A DNA stretch of 64,000 nt, taken from NCBI GenBank assembly GCA_024196135.1, contig JAMQCK010000049.1, positions 1 to 64,000 on the forward strand. The letters are read 5' to 3'. Positions 13,501-25,150 of this stretch are shown piece after piece. Both the position numbers and the translations under genes were made by a program. The first letter of the stretch is position 1. Every line of letters starts with the position of its first letter. Under the pieces are notes generated by a model. The model saw only the letters and a program-made list of their open reading frames with translations, ran no database searches and was not told the origin of the DNA. The stretch is from Pleurotus ostreatus/Saccharomyces cerevisiae fusant (taxonomy: Eukaryota > Opisthokonta).

Positions 13501-16380
13501 GGACAGCGACAATGGGCGATTCAACACGACGGATCGGACTATACTGCAGGAATTGCGCCGCAACCAAAGTGCACGGGAGGCAGAGTTCGTCATCAAGGGT
13601 ATGTTGGACTCCTGGTACAAGTATACGTGTCTGCAACTCATGAATTCTGCGCAGGCCTACCGCAACATCCGCAAAAGCATCACCCTTATCCACGAGATCA
13701 GGTGCCGTACCCGCGCAGTTACGAGCGCGAGGTCCTGGATTTGTGAGCGAACAATAGCACTGATGGTGCTCGCGGACTAACAAGGTCATTTACAGGGATG
13801 TATGGGAGAACTTGTTCTGTCACCAGCTCACTGGGAGCAATACGTGGCATGTCTTCGAAGAGCCAAGCGAGGCGGTCGATCACTCTGGCGAGAAAGACGG
13901 CGCGAATGTCGAGCCGTCAACAGACTCGACCACCGACCCGAAACCAACGGACACGTCAGCCTCCAAGTCGGAGGTCGGCGCGGATACTCTGCTCAAAGGC
14001 GATATTCGACGGAACCCTATCCCTGCAAAAGTGTACGTTCGTCACATCGTACATCCTCCCTCTGCTAATGGTGCTTCAAGTCTCGACATCGGATGCGGCA
14101 CTGGGACCTGGGTTCTCAACTGTGCCAGCCTGTGGAAGGACACGCACTTTGTCGGTCTCGACGTCGTTCCGTTGCATCCCAGCGCTCCGGCCGAACTCGC
14201 CGGACGCGTAACGTGGGTTCAAGCGAACTTCCTCGAGGGTTTGCCGTTCCCGAATGACGAGTTCGACTACGTGCACGTCAAGCGGATTGCGCTCGGCGTG
14301 CCGGAGGATCGATGGGATGCGTTGTTCGAGGAGATCACACGGGTGATGAAACCAGGCGCACCATTCGAGGTGATTAGTGCTTCCCAGCCGAACTCCGAAG
14401 TAAAGCTGATGTGTCTATCGAAGATGGTCGAAGAGGATCTGTTCTTCCCCGGAATGCAGCCAGAGGAGGAGTCAAGCGCAGAGAGCGACAAGGATGATAT
14501 CTTGGTGGAAGAGGACGCGCAGTCTGCGAACGACGGAGACGAAGATGCGCGCTCCTCGATTGAGAGCATCACTTTCGCGGACACGCCGGAGGGTGACGCG
14601 GACAATGCTGACGACAAAAGACCTTCGCACGGCATCGGGGAGTCCACGCCAGAGGACGAAGGCGACACACCGGCGAAGAAGGAAAAGACGCCGGATGTGG
14701 ACGCTTCCCAGGACGTACTTCATCTTCTCGACACGGCTCTGTCGCCGGTCGTAGAGCAAGAGATGCAACGAGCGGCAGAAGGCTCGGTTCCTGCAGCCGT
14801 TGGACGTTCACGTAGCCCGACAACAGAGTCACAACCTCGGCCATCCCTTACGGAGAGCATGTCGTCGCAAGTGACCGCTGTTCCGCTTCCGAGCCCAACG
14901 CAACCGCGGCACTATCAGCAGCCTGCGAGCGTGGGCGGCCGTGGCCTCAGCCATCGAGCGCGCACGTTGACCAACAGCTCGATTCCTGTGGCTGTCGGCT
15001 CTGGATCCCGCTTCGTCGAAGGCGGCATGGCGAGCCTTGCGGAGGTCGTCGACGATTTTGGCGCACAAGCGCCAGGCGGTCTGACCGCGGAGGGCGTTGA
15101 GCTTGGTGCTGTTCTGGACACGCGGTACGACCCTCGGGCCAGGTCCGGGCGCTCCTTTGACATTGCGCGGGGAGGCCGAGCGCGGTCTGTTGATCTTCAC
15201 CAGCGCGTATCGATGGAAACTACGACGCTGAGCGAGGACATCCCACCAAACCCGCGAGACCATTCTGTGCTCGAGCACATCTACACCGAGATGCATGCAT
15301 CGCGATTTGTGAACCTTGCGCCGTTGTCATTGCTGGCAAATACGCTGCGCTTGCACTTCGAAGGTATGACACATCTACTGGTAGTCGATGTATGTGTTGA
15401 TTTAGCCCCTAGACGTGCGATCCCATCCGCCTTTGGAGTTCTCGTTCCCGCCGAGGCCGCCTCCGCCAGCCGAGGACAACAGCTCTGACGATTCGCTCTC
15501 GGACTCTGATGACGAGGGACCCAGCTCGCGCCATACGAGAGGCAGCAGGTCATCTCAGCCGGAGCCCCAAATGGAGGAGAGCAATCGCATCCTCACCACC
15601 CAAAATATCGTACGGCACGACTCGCAGTTAGTCACCTTCGACGAATCGCGGTTCACCAGCTTCAGCGGCCCGCAAAGACAGAACATCTTCCGTTTCCACG
15701 AAGGCCTTTCCAACTCGCGACAACGGCTAGGGCGAGTGCCTTCCCTCAACATGCATCTGGACGTCCGTTGCTTGAATCTGCACCTGGCTCTGCGTGCCGC
15801 GGAGATCCGAGCATGCGCTGAGCCGATGTGGGAGTGGGTGCAAGAGTACCAAGCAAAACGGCGGGCACTGCAGCGCTCTCGATCCCGCGCATCGCTCGCT
15901 GCGCTATCGGACATGGGTCAGCGTGGGCCCGAGGACGAGGTGGCCATGTTGGCCCGTGAGGACTTCGACGAGCTACTCGCGCGTTTCGAGATGGACATGC
16001 GCGACCGTTGCGGCTTGGGATATGCCCTCGAGTCCCGCTTCGGGTGGCCGGCCGCAGCGAGTGCACCCAGTCCGGAGCGGAAGGCGTTCGACATGGCGTG
16101 CGAACGATACGAGAAGTGGCGCGCTCAGCAGGACAAGCGAGAAGAGGCGGCGCGACGGGCGCGGGCGTCAGTCACGTCGCGGCGGGGGTCCATGAGCCCG
16201 GTGCTGCAGCGGAGCGGGAGTGCGCGGTCGGCGTCGAGGGATGTGGGGAAGATATCCGGCACATCACGCGAGCCTAGGTCGTCCGGTGCGAGCTCAGCCT
16301 TCGGAGACAGGCGGCAGAAGCGGCAGGTGAGCCGCGCGCTCTGCGTGTTCGTTGGGTGGAAGGCCGAGGATAAAAGATAG
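7536..16380 (+). CDS. Giant low-complexity protein with SAM-dependent methyltransferase domain
   Basis: Roughly 2,640-residue protein assembled from exons 7536-7685, 7758-8484, 8715-10648, 10703-10735, 10991-12284, 12337-13437, 13488-13598, 13655-13742, 13796-14032, 14081-15363 and 15413-16380; every junction is GT-AG and keeps phase. The first exon and ATG (7536) are uncertain; coding is convincing from about 7800. The first 1,750 residues are Ser/Pro/Gly-rich. Around 13060-13370 there are short repeats built on PDG/DGR (VVLPDGRVLVADV, VVMPDGHVYG) that look like beta-turn repeats. The methyltransferase domain follows: motif I LDIGCGTGTW at 14082-14111 (about residue 1893), then FVGLDVVPLHP and the RVMKPGAPFEVI block at about 14340-14375. 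An acidic insert and a helical C-terminal part end the protein. Substrate unknown. The final exon might end in another splice at 16327 (GTGAGC). Confidence 0.8.
9896..9967 (+). repeat. Three 24-bp coding repeats (Gly-Ser-His-Gly-Lys-His-Pro-Asp)
   Basis: Three nearly identical 24-base units (GGTTCGCACGGAAAACACCC and on) in frame inside the methyltransferase gene, encoding GSHGKHPD three times. A typical slippage-prone minisatellite in a disordered part of the protein. Confidence 0.8.
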
Positions 16381-16811
16381 AGGGGATGATATTCCCCGTG
16401 TGCGGATCACTATCTTATGGATTCATTTTATTCCCTATTTCATTCCGTGTTCCTCATACCCATGTTTGTTCTTTCTGTTCACATACCGGGATATGTCTAC
16501 ACATATACTGTCTACTAGCCTGGTGTCAGTTCACCCTACAGCTCCTTGCTTGCATCTTTTTCTTGCTTTTGTGCATCTCTCATCATCTACGCTCGCTCGT
16601 TCATTCCTGCTACTTGTCTATCTCCTGTATTTGTTCTGTTCATCGCGCGTGTTGATTTACGTACAGTATCCTATGGACAGTCGTCTCTCGGCTCTATACA
16701 TAGAAACTCATTTGAACATCCGCTTAACCAGTGTTCGTGGCAACGTACGCTCAAGATACAGTACATCAGCCGTACGTACGCCTCCGCGTCGCCTGCCCAT
16801 GGGGACGACCA
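16381..16811. other. Spacer, converging 3' ends
   Basis: About 430 AT-richer bases between the methyltransferase stop and the stop of the FunK1 C 3' fragment on the other strand. No gene seen; expected to hold both 3' ends. Confidence 0.5.
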
Positions 16812-17345
16812 CTACGATGGATACCCCTTGGTGTAAACAGCCTTCTTCCGCTTTGGCTGTCGCTCCGTGAGACGCTCTGCATCGGTCCACTCAGACTCGA
16901 AGACGGTCCCCTCGACCTCCTCGTGCGTCCGCTTGCTCCCCGTGCCGCTTGCTATCTCGCTCATGCTGTTGGCTATGGTCTCTTCCCTCTCAACCGCTTT
17001 ACACGGCCACGGGCCGTGCTTGTCGAAGACTGCGTTCATCATCTCCTCGTACACCGGAGGCACAAACCTGCCCGAAATCCACTCGCCCATCGCACACGTC
17101 AGATAAGTCATCGTCCACAGCGTCGGAGGCAGAGGCTTGTTACGAGCCCTGTACACGTCCCACAACTCCTCGCGAAGTATCGCCACCGCGCCTGCCATGT
17201 ATTTGTTCCACTCCCGAGGTAGCGTGCTGAGCGCCTGCTCGAGGAAATTGGCATCGGCGAGGGCGCGGAACCTTGCGGGGGAGTTGTAGAAGGTATGCGG
17301 GAAGATCTTCGCGTAGAGATCATTGGAGTTCCTTTCAAGGTCGTA
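16812..17345 (-). pseudogene. 3' fragment of FunK1 kinase C, cut off by the Helitron
   Basis: Minus-strand open frame from 17345 down to the stop at 16812. It starts YDLERNSNDLYAKIFPHTF, which aligns with the distal part of copy A (EYDPLPKRKAYNKIFPHYRF), continues with PPTLWTMTYLTCAMGEWISG (A: LPQTLWALVYVTCARGELIEG) and ends in a basic tail. It has no start of its own. Its first codon, TAC (17345-17343), is in the same phase as the last host codon, GAA (25153-25151), of the 5' part across the Helitron. It is therefore the missing last 178 codons, stop included, of the kinase at 25151-27377. Confidence 0.93.
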
Positions 17346-17477
17346 TCTACAATACAATTGAAGGGTGGGTATGACGTATGCGGGGTACAAACCACGTGGT
17401 GGCTGTGTGCTCGCCTGTGTACTCTCCCTCTCAAGATACATCCTGGGCTAGTCTGGGATGAGTGGCAGTGGGCGTCG

Positions 17478-17703
17478 CACCCCAGCTTTCGTGGGAAGAA
17501 GTTTGACGGTTCCGCGACGTCGGCCATCTCCGAAAGCCTCGAAATGGCTGAAGACCTTCCGTTTAGCTTTGGGTCGGCCTCCCGACTTGCTCGTCATCGC
17601 GCTCACTTACACGCCGATTTTGGTCATGTTGGGCCTTGTTGGGCGCGTCGGAACCGCGAGATGTCGTTCACCTGTCAAGAAAGTTCCCACGAAAGCTGGG
17701 GTG
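17478..17703. repeat. 226-bp inverted-repeat element inside the Helitron
   Basis: CACCCCAGCTTTCGTGGGAA at 17478-17497 is perfectly inverted at 17684-17703. Weaker inversion continues inward (GACGGTTCCGCG against CGGAACCGCG). The 20-base perfect arms on a 226-bp body look like a nested MITE or a large foldback. No clear target-site duplication was found, so it may instead be a structural part of the Helitron 5' region. Confidence 0.6.
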
Positions 17704-18230
17704 TGAAGCCCCGCGTCACTCGTTCCAGACTCTATTGTCAGAACGACGGATACTCTTCTGAAAACTAGAGTCGGGTCCCGAGACTAATCCTGGGCCTCAT
17801 CCGTTTAGTAGCTTGACCTCACGAACGGCTCGCACTGAGCTTCGCAGGTGCTAGCTGTCACATCTTCCGAAGCACATGTCTGTCACACACGCAAGCCTAG
17901 ACCATCGGCGGTTGCGGAATGACGTCAGCATCCCATCTCGGCGCCCACGTCAACGGAAGTGCCTTGCCTGCTCTTGCCTCTTACCTTCACCATCCTCATC
18001 GTACCTGCACTTGGTGCTTTTCCATCTAATCTGTCACAGTACCTTGCAATGTAGCCCTTTTCTAATCCTCATATTAGCTGATGCCTCTCTGATCGTTGTG
18101 CCCGAGTTGCTTCTGGCAAGGTCGGTCGCCTGATGTCGAGTCTGACTTACTACAACAGCGACAACGCCGTAACAAGCGGTACTCAGCGACCGGCGTTACC
18201 GGCCCAGATGCCGAACAGACATACGAATCT

Positions 18231-18257
18231 TGGGTGCTCTGTCACGTGGAGCACCCA
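18231..18257. repeat. Perfect 9-bp hairpin in Helitron 5' region
   Basis: TGGGTGCTC (18231-18239) and GAGCACCCA (18249-18257) are perfectly complementary around a 9-base loop that contains CACGTG. It lies about 200 bases upstream of the Rep/helicase start and could be a regulatory or replication structure. Function not known. Confidence 0.5.
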
Positions 18258-18454
18258 GAATCTGCAGGTCTGAACAACGCGCGATGACATCAGCGTTGCT
18301 TCTGCTGCTATCCGGTTGTTCGGGCCGGACTGTTCGATCGACGCCCGGGAATATCCGTTGGTCAAGCTTGCTTTCCTCTTCCCTCTGTCCCAAGCGCGCG
18401 CACCTCGGTTGTCTTCACACTGTCGTTACTCCTATAACTTTATTCATTCTTTTA

Positions 18455-21400
18455 ATGACCATCACTCCTTTGCAAAACTCGCATAATGCCCTCGAAGCGG
18501 AGTCGTGGCGGGCCATCATGCGGCATCAACTTCGCCGCGCACAGCTGGGAACGGACTATGGTGCGTTCCCACACCTGATTATGCCTGCGTACATAGTGCT
18601 CAATCAGCCTCTTCACAGACTACCAGCCTCAGTACCCCTCATCGTTCCCGGAGAGTCAGAGACGGGATTTTGGGAGCAGGGATCTACATCGGGCTCCCCG
18701 CGTACCTTCCCTTCTTGCCCACAGTGCGTCGATCCCGCATCTGTTCATGAGACACTGTACTAAAGGCCTCTGCTAGATGCTCAGGTCCGAGCACCTTATG
18801 GCCAGACATGGATAACCAGACGATGCCTAGGTCAACGTGCTCGACGTGCGCGGGAACGTGCTCAACGTCTGGAGCAAGCTGAAGGAGAGGCCGCCGGACT
18901 ACTACCACAGCAGCATCATAGTGCCAGTCGTGCATGTACGCCATCACCAGACCAGACATTCCAATGGCATAATACCAGTCGTGATCACCCTCCTCATGCT
19001 GAAGATGGCGAGCTTGAAGAGTTTGGCTTTGAGCGTCTGCAAGATCGTGCGAGAGGCGGGCAGAGACCCTTCCTGTCCGAGCATCATCGCCAACACACTC
19101 CAGACGTCGAGGACAGAGCATCAGAACATGAAGAACAGCAGGGTGGGCAACAGCAGCCAGATGCTGATCCAAGTGCTGGCGACGAAGGTACGTCTGTTTG
19201 TAGCTGACCTTGAGAAGACGAACTCATATGGCTACCAGAAGACCCAGAAGATCACACCAGCGAGAGTGGCGATGAAGATGAGGAACAACGGCGTGTCAAC
19301 CAGGTCATGCGCGACCCTGCCTTCTGCAGCGCACGGGGCTCCTATGTTGAGCCTGCTGCACGCCATGATCTAGGGCGTATGGTGGTTCGATGTGGCTCCT
19401 GCAACGCGTTACATTGGCCATCGGAGAAGCTCAAGAAATCTCCGCAGCGTACTCCGCGCTTTGGGCTCTGCTGCAACAGCGGGAAGGTCAAGCTTCCTGT
19501 GCTGCGTGCACCTCCTCCACTTCTTCGCGGTCTCCTTGAAGGAGATGATGCAGTCTCGCGCAACTTCCGTGCTGATATCCGGCAGTACAACATGGCGTTG
19601 GCATTCACCTCTCTTGGTGTCAATGCAGACGAAGGCATCAATGCATCTGGACGAAGTGGATATGTATACCGCATTCATGGCGAGCTCTACCATCGTTCGG
19701 GTGCACTCGAAAATGCGGATGGAACAAGGCCGGTCTACTCGCAGCTGTACATATACGATCCTCGCATCGCGCTTGACCATCGCCGTTGCCGCAACGAGAA
19801 CCTGGACCCTCGACTTCTGGCTATGCTCGACATCATGCTTCGACAGGTCAACCCCTATGCGCACATCTACTTGCGGGCTTATGAGATTCTCAGCGAAGAA
19901 GGCTCAGCTCCTGACGCCTGGATCCGTTTGCGCGTTACGCCGGGCTGTGATAGACGACGGTACAATGAGCCGACGGCAGAAGAAGTCGCAATGATTCTGC
20001 CCGGAGACAGCTCTGCGAATGAGAAGCGCGACATCGTCATCTACAAGCGGCTTCCAGAGGGTCAGCGGCAGCTTTTCCGTATAAGCGAGTGCCACGCTGC
20101 ATATGCGCCGCTGCACTACGTTCTGCTCTTCCCGTATGGGGAGTACGGATGGTATCCCGAGCTTGAACTACAGAAGTCCAATGCTCAGCCACACCACCAA
20201 ACCCGCCGCTCCCGTCGCTCCCACCGCTCCAACAATGAGCGCAACCGCCTTACCCAGATGCGCTTCACATCATTTCGCTTGCAGGTTCGACCAAACGAGT
20301 ACAACACCATACTACGTGGCGGGCGCCTCTTTCAGCAGTATGTGGTAGACATGTGGGCCTCGACAGAGCAGAACCGCCTGGATTTCTTGCGCTACCATCA
20401 GGCACAACTCCGCGCTGACCTCTATAATGGCGTGGAGGATGCGCTGGCGGAGGGAGAAGTCAATCTGGACTCTATCGGCCAAAAGATTATCCTTCCATCC
20501 TCATTTACCGGCGGACCTCGGTACCTCCAGCAGCGCTACCAGGACGCGATGGCTGTTGCGCGGTACTATAAGAAGGTCGACATCTTCCTCACGATGACCG
20601 CGAACCCAAAGTGGCCTGAGGTGACGCGCGAGCTCCTACCAGGACAGACGGCGTTCGATCGACCCGACCTCATTGCGCGTGTCTTCAAGCTCAAGCGTGA
20701 TGCACTCATCGACTACATCTACAAGCAAGGCGTCTTTGGAGTGGCTGCTGCCTACGTCTACTCCACGGAATTTCAGAAGCGCGGCCTACCTCACGTCCAT
20801 CTCCTCATCATCCTACAAGAGCCATGGAAGCTCAACTCACCCGAGTCCATTGACGCCGTCATCCGCGCAGAGTGGCCTGACCCTGTCACTGAGCCGCTCC
20901 TCTTTGAGACTGTGTTCACGTGTATGGTTCACGGCCCATGCGGGGCTGCAAACCCACATGCTCCTTGCATGGAGAACGGTCGCTGCACGAAGTTCTACCC
21001 AAAGGACTTCCAGGAGGCCACGACGCTCACTGACGATGGGGTTCCTCTGTATCGCCGCCGTGACGATGGGCGGAAGTTCATCGTTAACGGTCATATTGTC
21101 GACAATCGCCACATCGTCCCATATCCTCCACGTCTTTGCGCTGAATTCAACTGCCATATCAACTGCGAATGCGTCTTCTCCTTCAAGTCGATGAAGTACC
21201 CCTTCAAGTATATTCACAAGGGAGGGGACCGCGCTACAATGGAGTACGAGATTGACGAGATCAAGTACTACGTAGACGGACGCTACATCGCGGCGGCAGA
21301 GGCGTGCTTTCGGTCATTCGACTTCCATCTCTACGACCAAAAGCCGGGCGTGACTCGCCTCCAGATTCACCTCCCAGGCCAGCATGTTGTCGTGTTCAAT

Positions 21401-23604
21401 CCTCGCGATGGCAGGGAAGCAGTGCTACGCCAGGTTCGCAGCCAGCGAACAACCCTGACGGCATTCTTCGAGGCGAATGCAAATCAAGGTCCTCTTGGGC
21501 AGGCTGCGCGCCAACTGACCTATCAAGAGTTCCCTCAGAAGTTTGTATGGAAGCAGGACAAGAAGAAGTGGACGCTGCGCAAGCAAGGCTTCTCAATTGG
21601 ACGGATGTACTTTGTGTCACCAACCGCCGGTCAGTTTCTCCTCATAGCCTTACTGAGTCATTCTTATGGATCTCAGGTGAACGGTTCTATCTCCGCAGCC
21701 TTTTGACCGTCGTCAAAGGTCCCACATCATTCGAGGACTTGCGAACCTTTTGCGGAATCACGTACGGTACCTTTCGTGATGCTTGCATTGCGCGTGGCCT
21801 GCTCGAGGACAATGGCGAGTGGCGCATGTGCCTTGCAGATGCGTGCCAGATGCAGACGGGTCACCGCTTACGGCGGCTCTTTGCGACCATGCTGTTGTTC
21901 TGTGGACCGTCTCAACCTGAGCGTCTATGGCAGGAATTTTGGCCCCATATCTGCGATGACCTTCCTTACCGCCTACGCTGCGCGGGCCTGGCTAACCCAA
22001 CCGAAGAGGATGTTCATGACTACGGCCTTCATCTACTCGAGCGCCTTCTGCATGAGTCAGGTCACTCCCTCGCTGACTTCCCTGCAATGCCCTCACCCGT
22101 GCGGCAGTGGTACAACATCACCGAGAATACGCTCATTGCCGAGCAGCTCAACTATTCAGCGAGCGCAGAACGCCAAGCCGCTATGTCAGCGATTGCGCGC
22201 ATGCAGAACAACACCGACCAGATGAACGCCCTACGAGAAATCCTTACCGCCATCCACAATCGCCAACCTGCTGCCTTCTTTGTTGATGGTCCCGGGGGAA
22301 CCGGGAAGACATTCCTCTACAACACCATAGCTCATGCACTGCGCGCAGACCAGCAGATTGTGCTCTGCACTGCTTCCTCTGGAATCGCATCCTTACTACT
22401 GCGCGGAGGCCGTACTGCCCACTCGACATTCAAGATCCCGATAACCAGCCTCTGCGAGACGTCTACCTGCTCTATCCGTGCCAACACCCTTCGGGGTGAT
22501 CTACTGCGTGCAACATCGGCAATCATCTGGGATGAGGCACTCATGCAGCATCGCTACACAATCGAGGCGCTTGACCGTACACTGCGGGATGTATGCAATT
22601 GCGATGAGGTCTTTGGTGGGAAGGTCATTATCTTCGGCGGCGACTTCCAACAAACGCTTCCTGTCATTCCGAAAGGGACGAAGGAAGACATTCTCGACGC
22701 ATCCCTTCCTCGCTCGCACCTTTGGCCTTCTATCCGCATTCTACAGCTTCGCGTTAACATGCGCCTCGAGCAGAGAGAGCAGGATTTTGCGCGTTGGTTG
22801 CTTGACATTGGTCACGGTGCCACTGTCGATCAGAATGGGATGGTCGCCCTCCCTGAGAGCATGCGGGTTACATCTCTGCATGATCTCATGAGCGCCATCT
22901 ACCCGGACATAATGGACGGCTTTGTTCCTGATCCCCGTTACTTCACCGACCGCATCATCCTCGCAGCCCGCAACAACGACGTTGGCGACCTCAATGACAT
23001 CCTGCTTGACCGCATGCCGGGCGAGCCATTCGTCTATCACAGCGCAGACAGTGTTGCTCGCGAGGAGGGTGCAGATGGTCATGAATACAACGACGTCCCC
23101 CCCGAGTACCTTCGATCGCTCGATACAAGCAGCTTACCGCCAGGAGAGCTGCGAATGAAGATCGGCTGTCCGCTCATCCTCCTTCGAAACTTGAGTCCAA
23201 GCGAAGGACTTTGCAATGGAACACGCGTCACTCTGCTACGCTCCTCTCACCGCGTCCTCGAAGTCCGCATCCTTGGTGGCGACCATGATGGAGAAGTTGC
23301 CCTAATCCCCCGCATCACCCTCATCCCGTCAGTCAGCCCGACTACTGGCTTCACCTTCCAGCTCCGCCGTCGCCAATTTCCTGTTCGCCTTGCTTTTGCC
23401 ATTAGCATCAACAAGGCGCAAGGTCAATCTGTTCGACACGTTGGTATTGACCTCCGCACCCCCGTCTTCACGCACGGGCAGTTGTATGTTGCTCTCTCTC
23501 GAGCCACCTCCGCCCACCGTGTCAAGGTGCTGCTCCCGCACGACGAGCCCGAGTGTCGGACGAAGAATATCGTCTATTCGGAAATATTCCAGGATATTCC
23601 ATGA
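18455..23604 (+). CDS. Helitron Rep/helicase transposase
   Basis: Rolling-circle transposase of about 1,646 residues. Exons: 18455-18560, 18619-18723, 18777-19187, 19239-21629, 21677-23604 (phases all consistent). The N-terminal exons are my reconstruction: a basic, coiled-coil-like stretch (RARRARERAQRLEQAEGE) and an acidic stretch. Then come the zinc-finger-like VVRCGSCNALHW...FGLCCNSGKV, the Rep nuclease with the HUH motif in GLPHVHLL (near 20790) and the paired catalytic tyrosines in KYPFKYIHK (near 21195-21215). After the 47-base intron at 21630-21676 is the Pif1-type helicase: Walker A DGPGGTGKTFLY (about 22285-22320), IIWDEALM, IFGGDFQQTLPV and the late motif KAQGQSVRHVGIDL. No stop or frameshift was seen, so the enzyme looks intact and the element possibly autonomous. 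Confidence 0.95.
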
Positions 23605-23769
23605 ATTCTTCCATGCTTCTGGACTCACTCCGCGGCTGCGCATCATGGACTCGAATATTCTACACCACTTCTCCCCTACTATATAACCATCTAAGTCTTT
23701 CCTCCCTGCCAGCACCTTACAATTCACCTCTAAGCTACTCTTCATCCTTCACTGTGTTCACTTCTCTTC

Positions 23770-24956
23770 ATGTCGTCTACTACGTCGTCTGCCTGCATTG
23801 TTGGCATGTGCGGCCTCGAGAATCCCCGTCCTGCTCCGGGGGGAGGTTGGGGAATTCTCTTCGATGCTGTATTCCAGATCACGCCGGGTACCGTCATCGT
23901 CGGCGTCTTCCGCTACTTCAACAAGGAGAACCGTGCATTTTCTGATGCCGGTCGTTACTTTGTACATGCGAATGTGAGTCTCTATTGTGATCTTCCTATT
24001 TCTTTTGCTGATGCCATGTCTCATGCGCAGTTCGCGGCGATGAACCAGCACGTCAACTTTGAGGAGCTCAAATCTGACGTGGTTGAAGAGCCTGCTGATG
24101 TCTCCTTCATTGGAGACATTGAATTTGTGAGTTTCTCTCCATCGTTGGCACTTGATGTGAGTTCTCATTTCTTCAGCTTCGTCCCGTCCAGGTCGAGGAT
24201 GGAGAGTGGGCTCACAGGCCAATAATCCACGCCTCCGGTCGTGTCGCAAAGTCCAACCGTGACACATCGGCGTTCGAGGTGACTGTGACGCAATACACCT
24301 CATTCCTCAAGAATCGTCGTGGCAACTCTACAATCACCATCCAGGCCATCATCCCCGACTCACCGCGCTACCCAAATGGTCGTAAGCCCATCCCCCACAA
24401 CAACACGTTCATCCACTTTCATGGCCATCTCGGACGCGTCTACAAGAACCTTGATGGCTTTACAACGGCGGTGTCTATTGACGTTGAAGATATTGCCTTC
24501 CTTGGCCAGGCATCGACTTCAATCGAAGCCAATCCCGGTGTGTATCAATGGCCTCCAGGGTGATCCCTCCGACTCACGTTGCTATCTACAGTGAGCTCTC
24601 CATCGCCTGCTTCCGCGAAGAAGCGCAAGTTCAAGACGGCGTTCACCGACACGGACGACGTCAGTGAGGGCGGATCCGCGAAGAAGCGCGCCCCTTCTAC
24701 GCCACTGAACACGGTTCAGGGAGGGCACGGTCACAACAACGCTGTAAACACCAGTCCTCTCACTCCTACACCTGTTAGTCGCTCGGGAACGCCAGCTCCG
24801 CTTTCTCTTTCAACGCCCTGTGCTCCATGTTCGTCCAAGTCCCCTTGCCTAGCAGCACTGTTACCTATGCTGACACATTCTGCTACAGCGGAGTCTGCTG
24901 ACGCTAGCCGCCCTCTTACCCGCCGCCGCGCTGCTGCTGAGCGTGCGCACGAGTAG
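23770..24956 (+). CDS. Second Helitron gene: beta-rich protein with basic C-terminus, possible ssDNA-binding
   Basis: About 336 residues from exons 23770-23973, 24031-24126, 24192-24537 and 24592-24956, all phase-consistent. It starts 165 bases after the transposase stop and lies wholly within the Helitron. The N-terminal two thirds look beta-rich (GWGILFDAVFQITPGTVIVG, FEVTVTQYTSF, STITIQAIIPDS, TAVSIDVEDIAFLGQ); the C-terminus is Ser/Thr/Pro-rich with KKRKFK and KKRAP, likely nuclear signals. I cannot name a Pfam family. Plant Helitrons often carry RPA70-like single-strand DNA-binding proteins, so an OB-fold helper is a reasonable inference, but it could also be a captured host gene of another kind. 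A further 66-base intron near 24825-24890 is possible; the frame is open either way. Confidence 0.8.
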
Positions 24957-25150
24957 ATTCACAAAGATTCGTGTACATACCCTAAGGTCTAATCTTACTT
25001 GCTATCTTTACGGACCTTATATTGTCGTACTTGATACTTCGAACTCTAACCGCGTACTATTCTCTTGCTATTATAACCCGATGCGAGCGTGACAATCAAC
25101 ATTGATCGTGTTTCTTGAGTTCATTCGTAGCACCACGGGCTATCTGCTAG
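24957..25150 (+). other. Helitron 3' end
   Basis: 194 bases from the stop of the second gene to the CTAG terminus at 25147-25150. The last 30 bases, read on the minus strand, form the artificial C-terminus and stop of the broken FunK1 C. Confidence 0.8.

Larger units (their letters stand above)
17346..18454. other. Helitron 5' noncoding region
   Basis: 1.1 kb from the Helitron 5' end to the Rep/helicase start. Apart from the inverted-repeat element at 17478-17703 and the hairpin at 18231-18257, I see no gene. It should contain the promoter of the transposase gene. Confidence 0.6.
17346..25150 (+). mobile_element. Autonomous Helitron, 7,805 bp, inserted in FunK1 C
   Basis: Both ends are fixed by the split kinase gene. 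The 5' end is TCTACAATACAATTG at 17346, after host A (17345). The 3' end is CTGCTAG at 25144-25150, before host T (25151). This is the Helitron signature: TC at the 5' end, CTRR at the 3' end, insertion between A and T, no target duplication. It carries a Rep/helicase gene (18455-23604) and a second gene (23770-24956), both on the plus strand. A short stem (TAGC 25128-25131 with GCTA 25139-25142) lies just before the 3' end; it is weaker than the usual Helitron hairpin. Intact reading frames and a clean host junction suggest a recent insertion. Confidence 0.95.

Noticed and set aside
24825..24890. Extra intron in the second Helitron gene
   Set aside because: Donor GTTCGT and acceptor CTACAG exist, but the frame is open through it, so there is no need to assume it.
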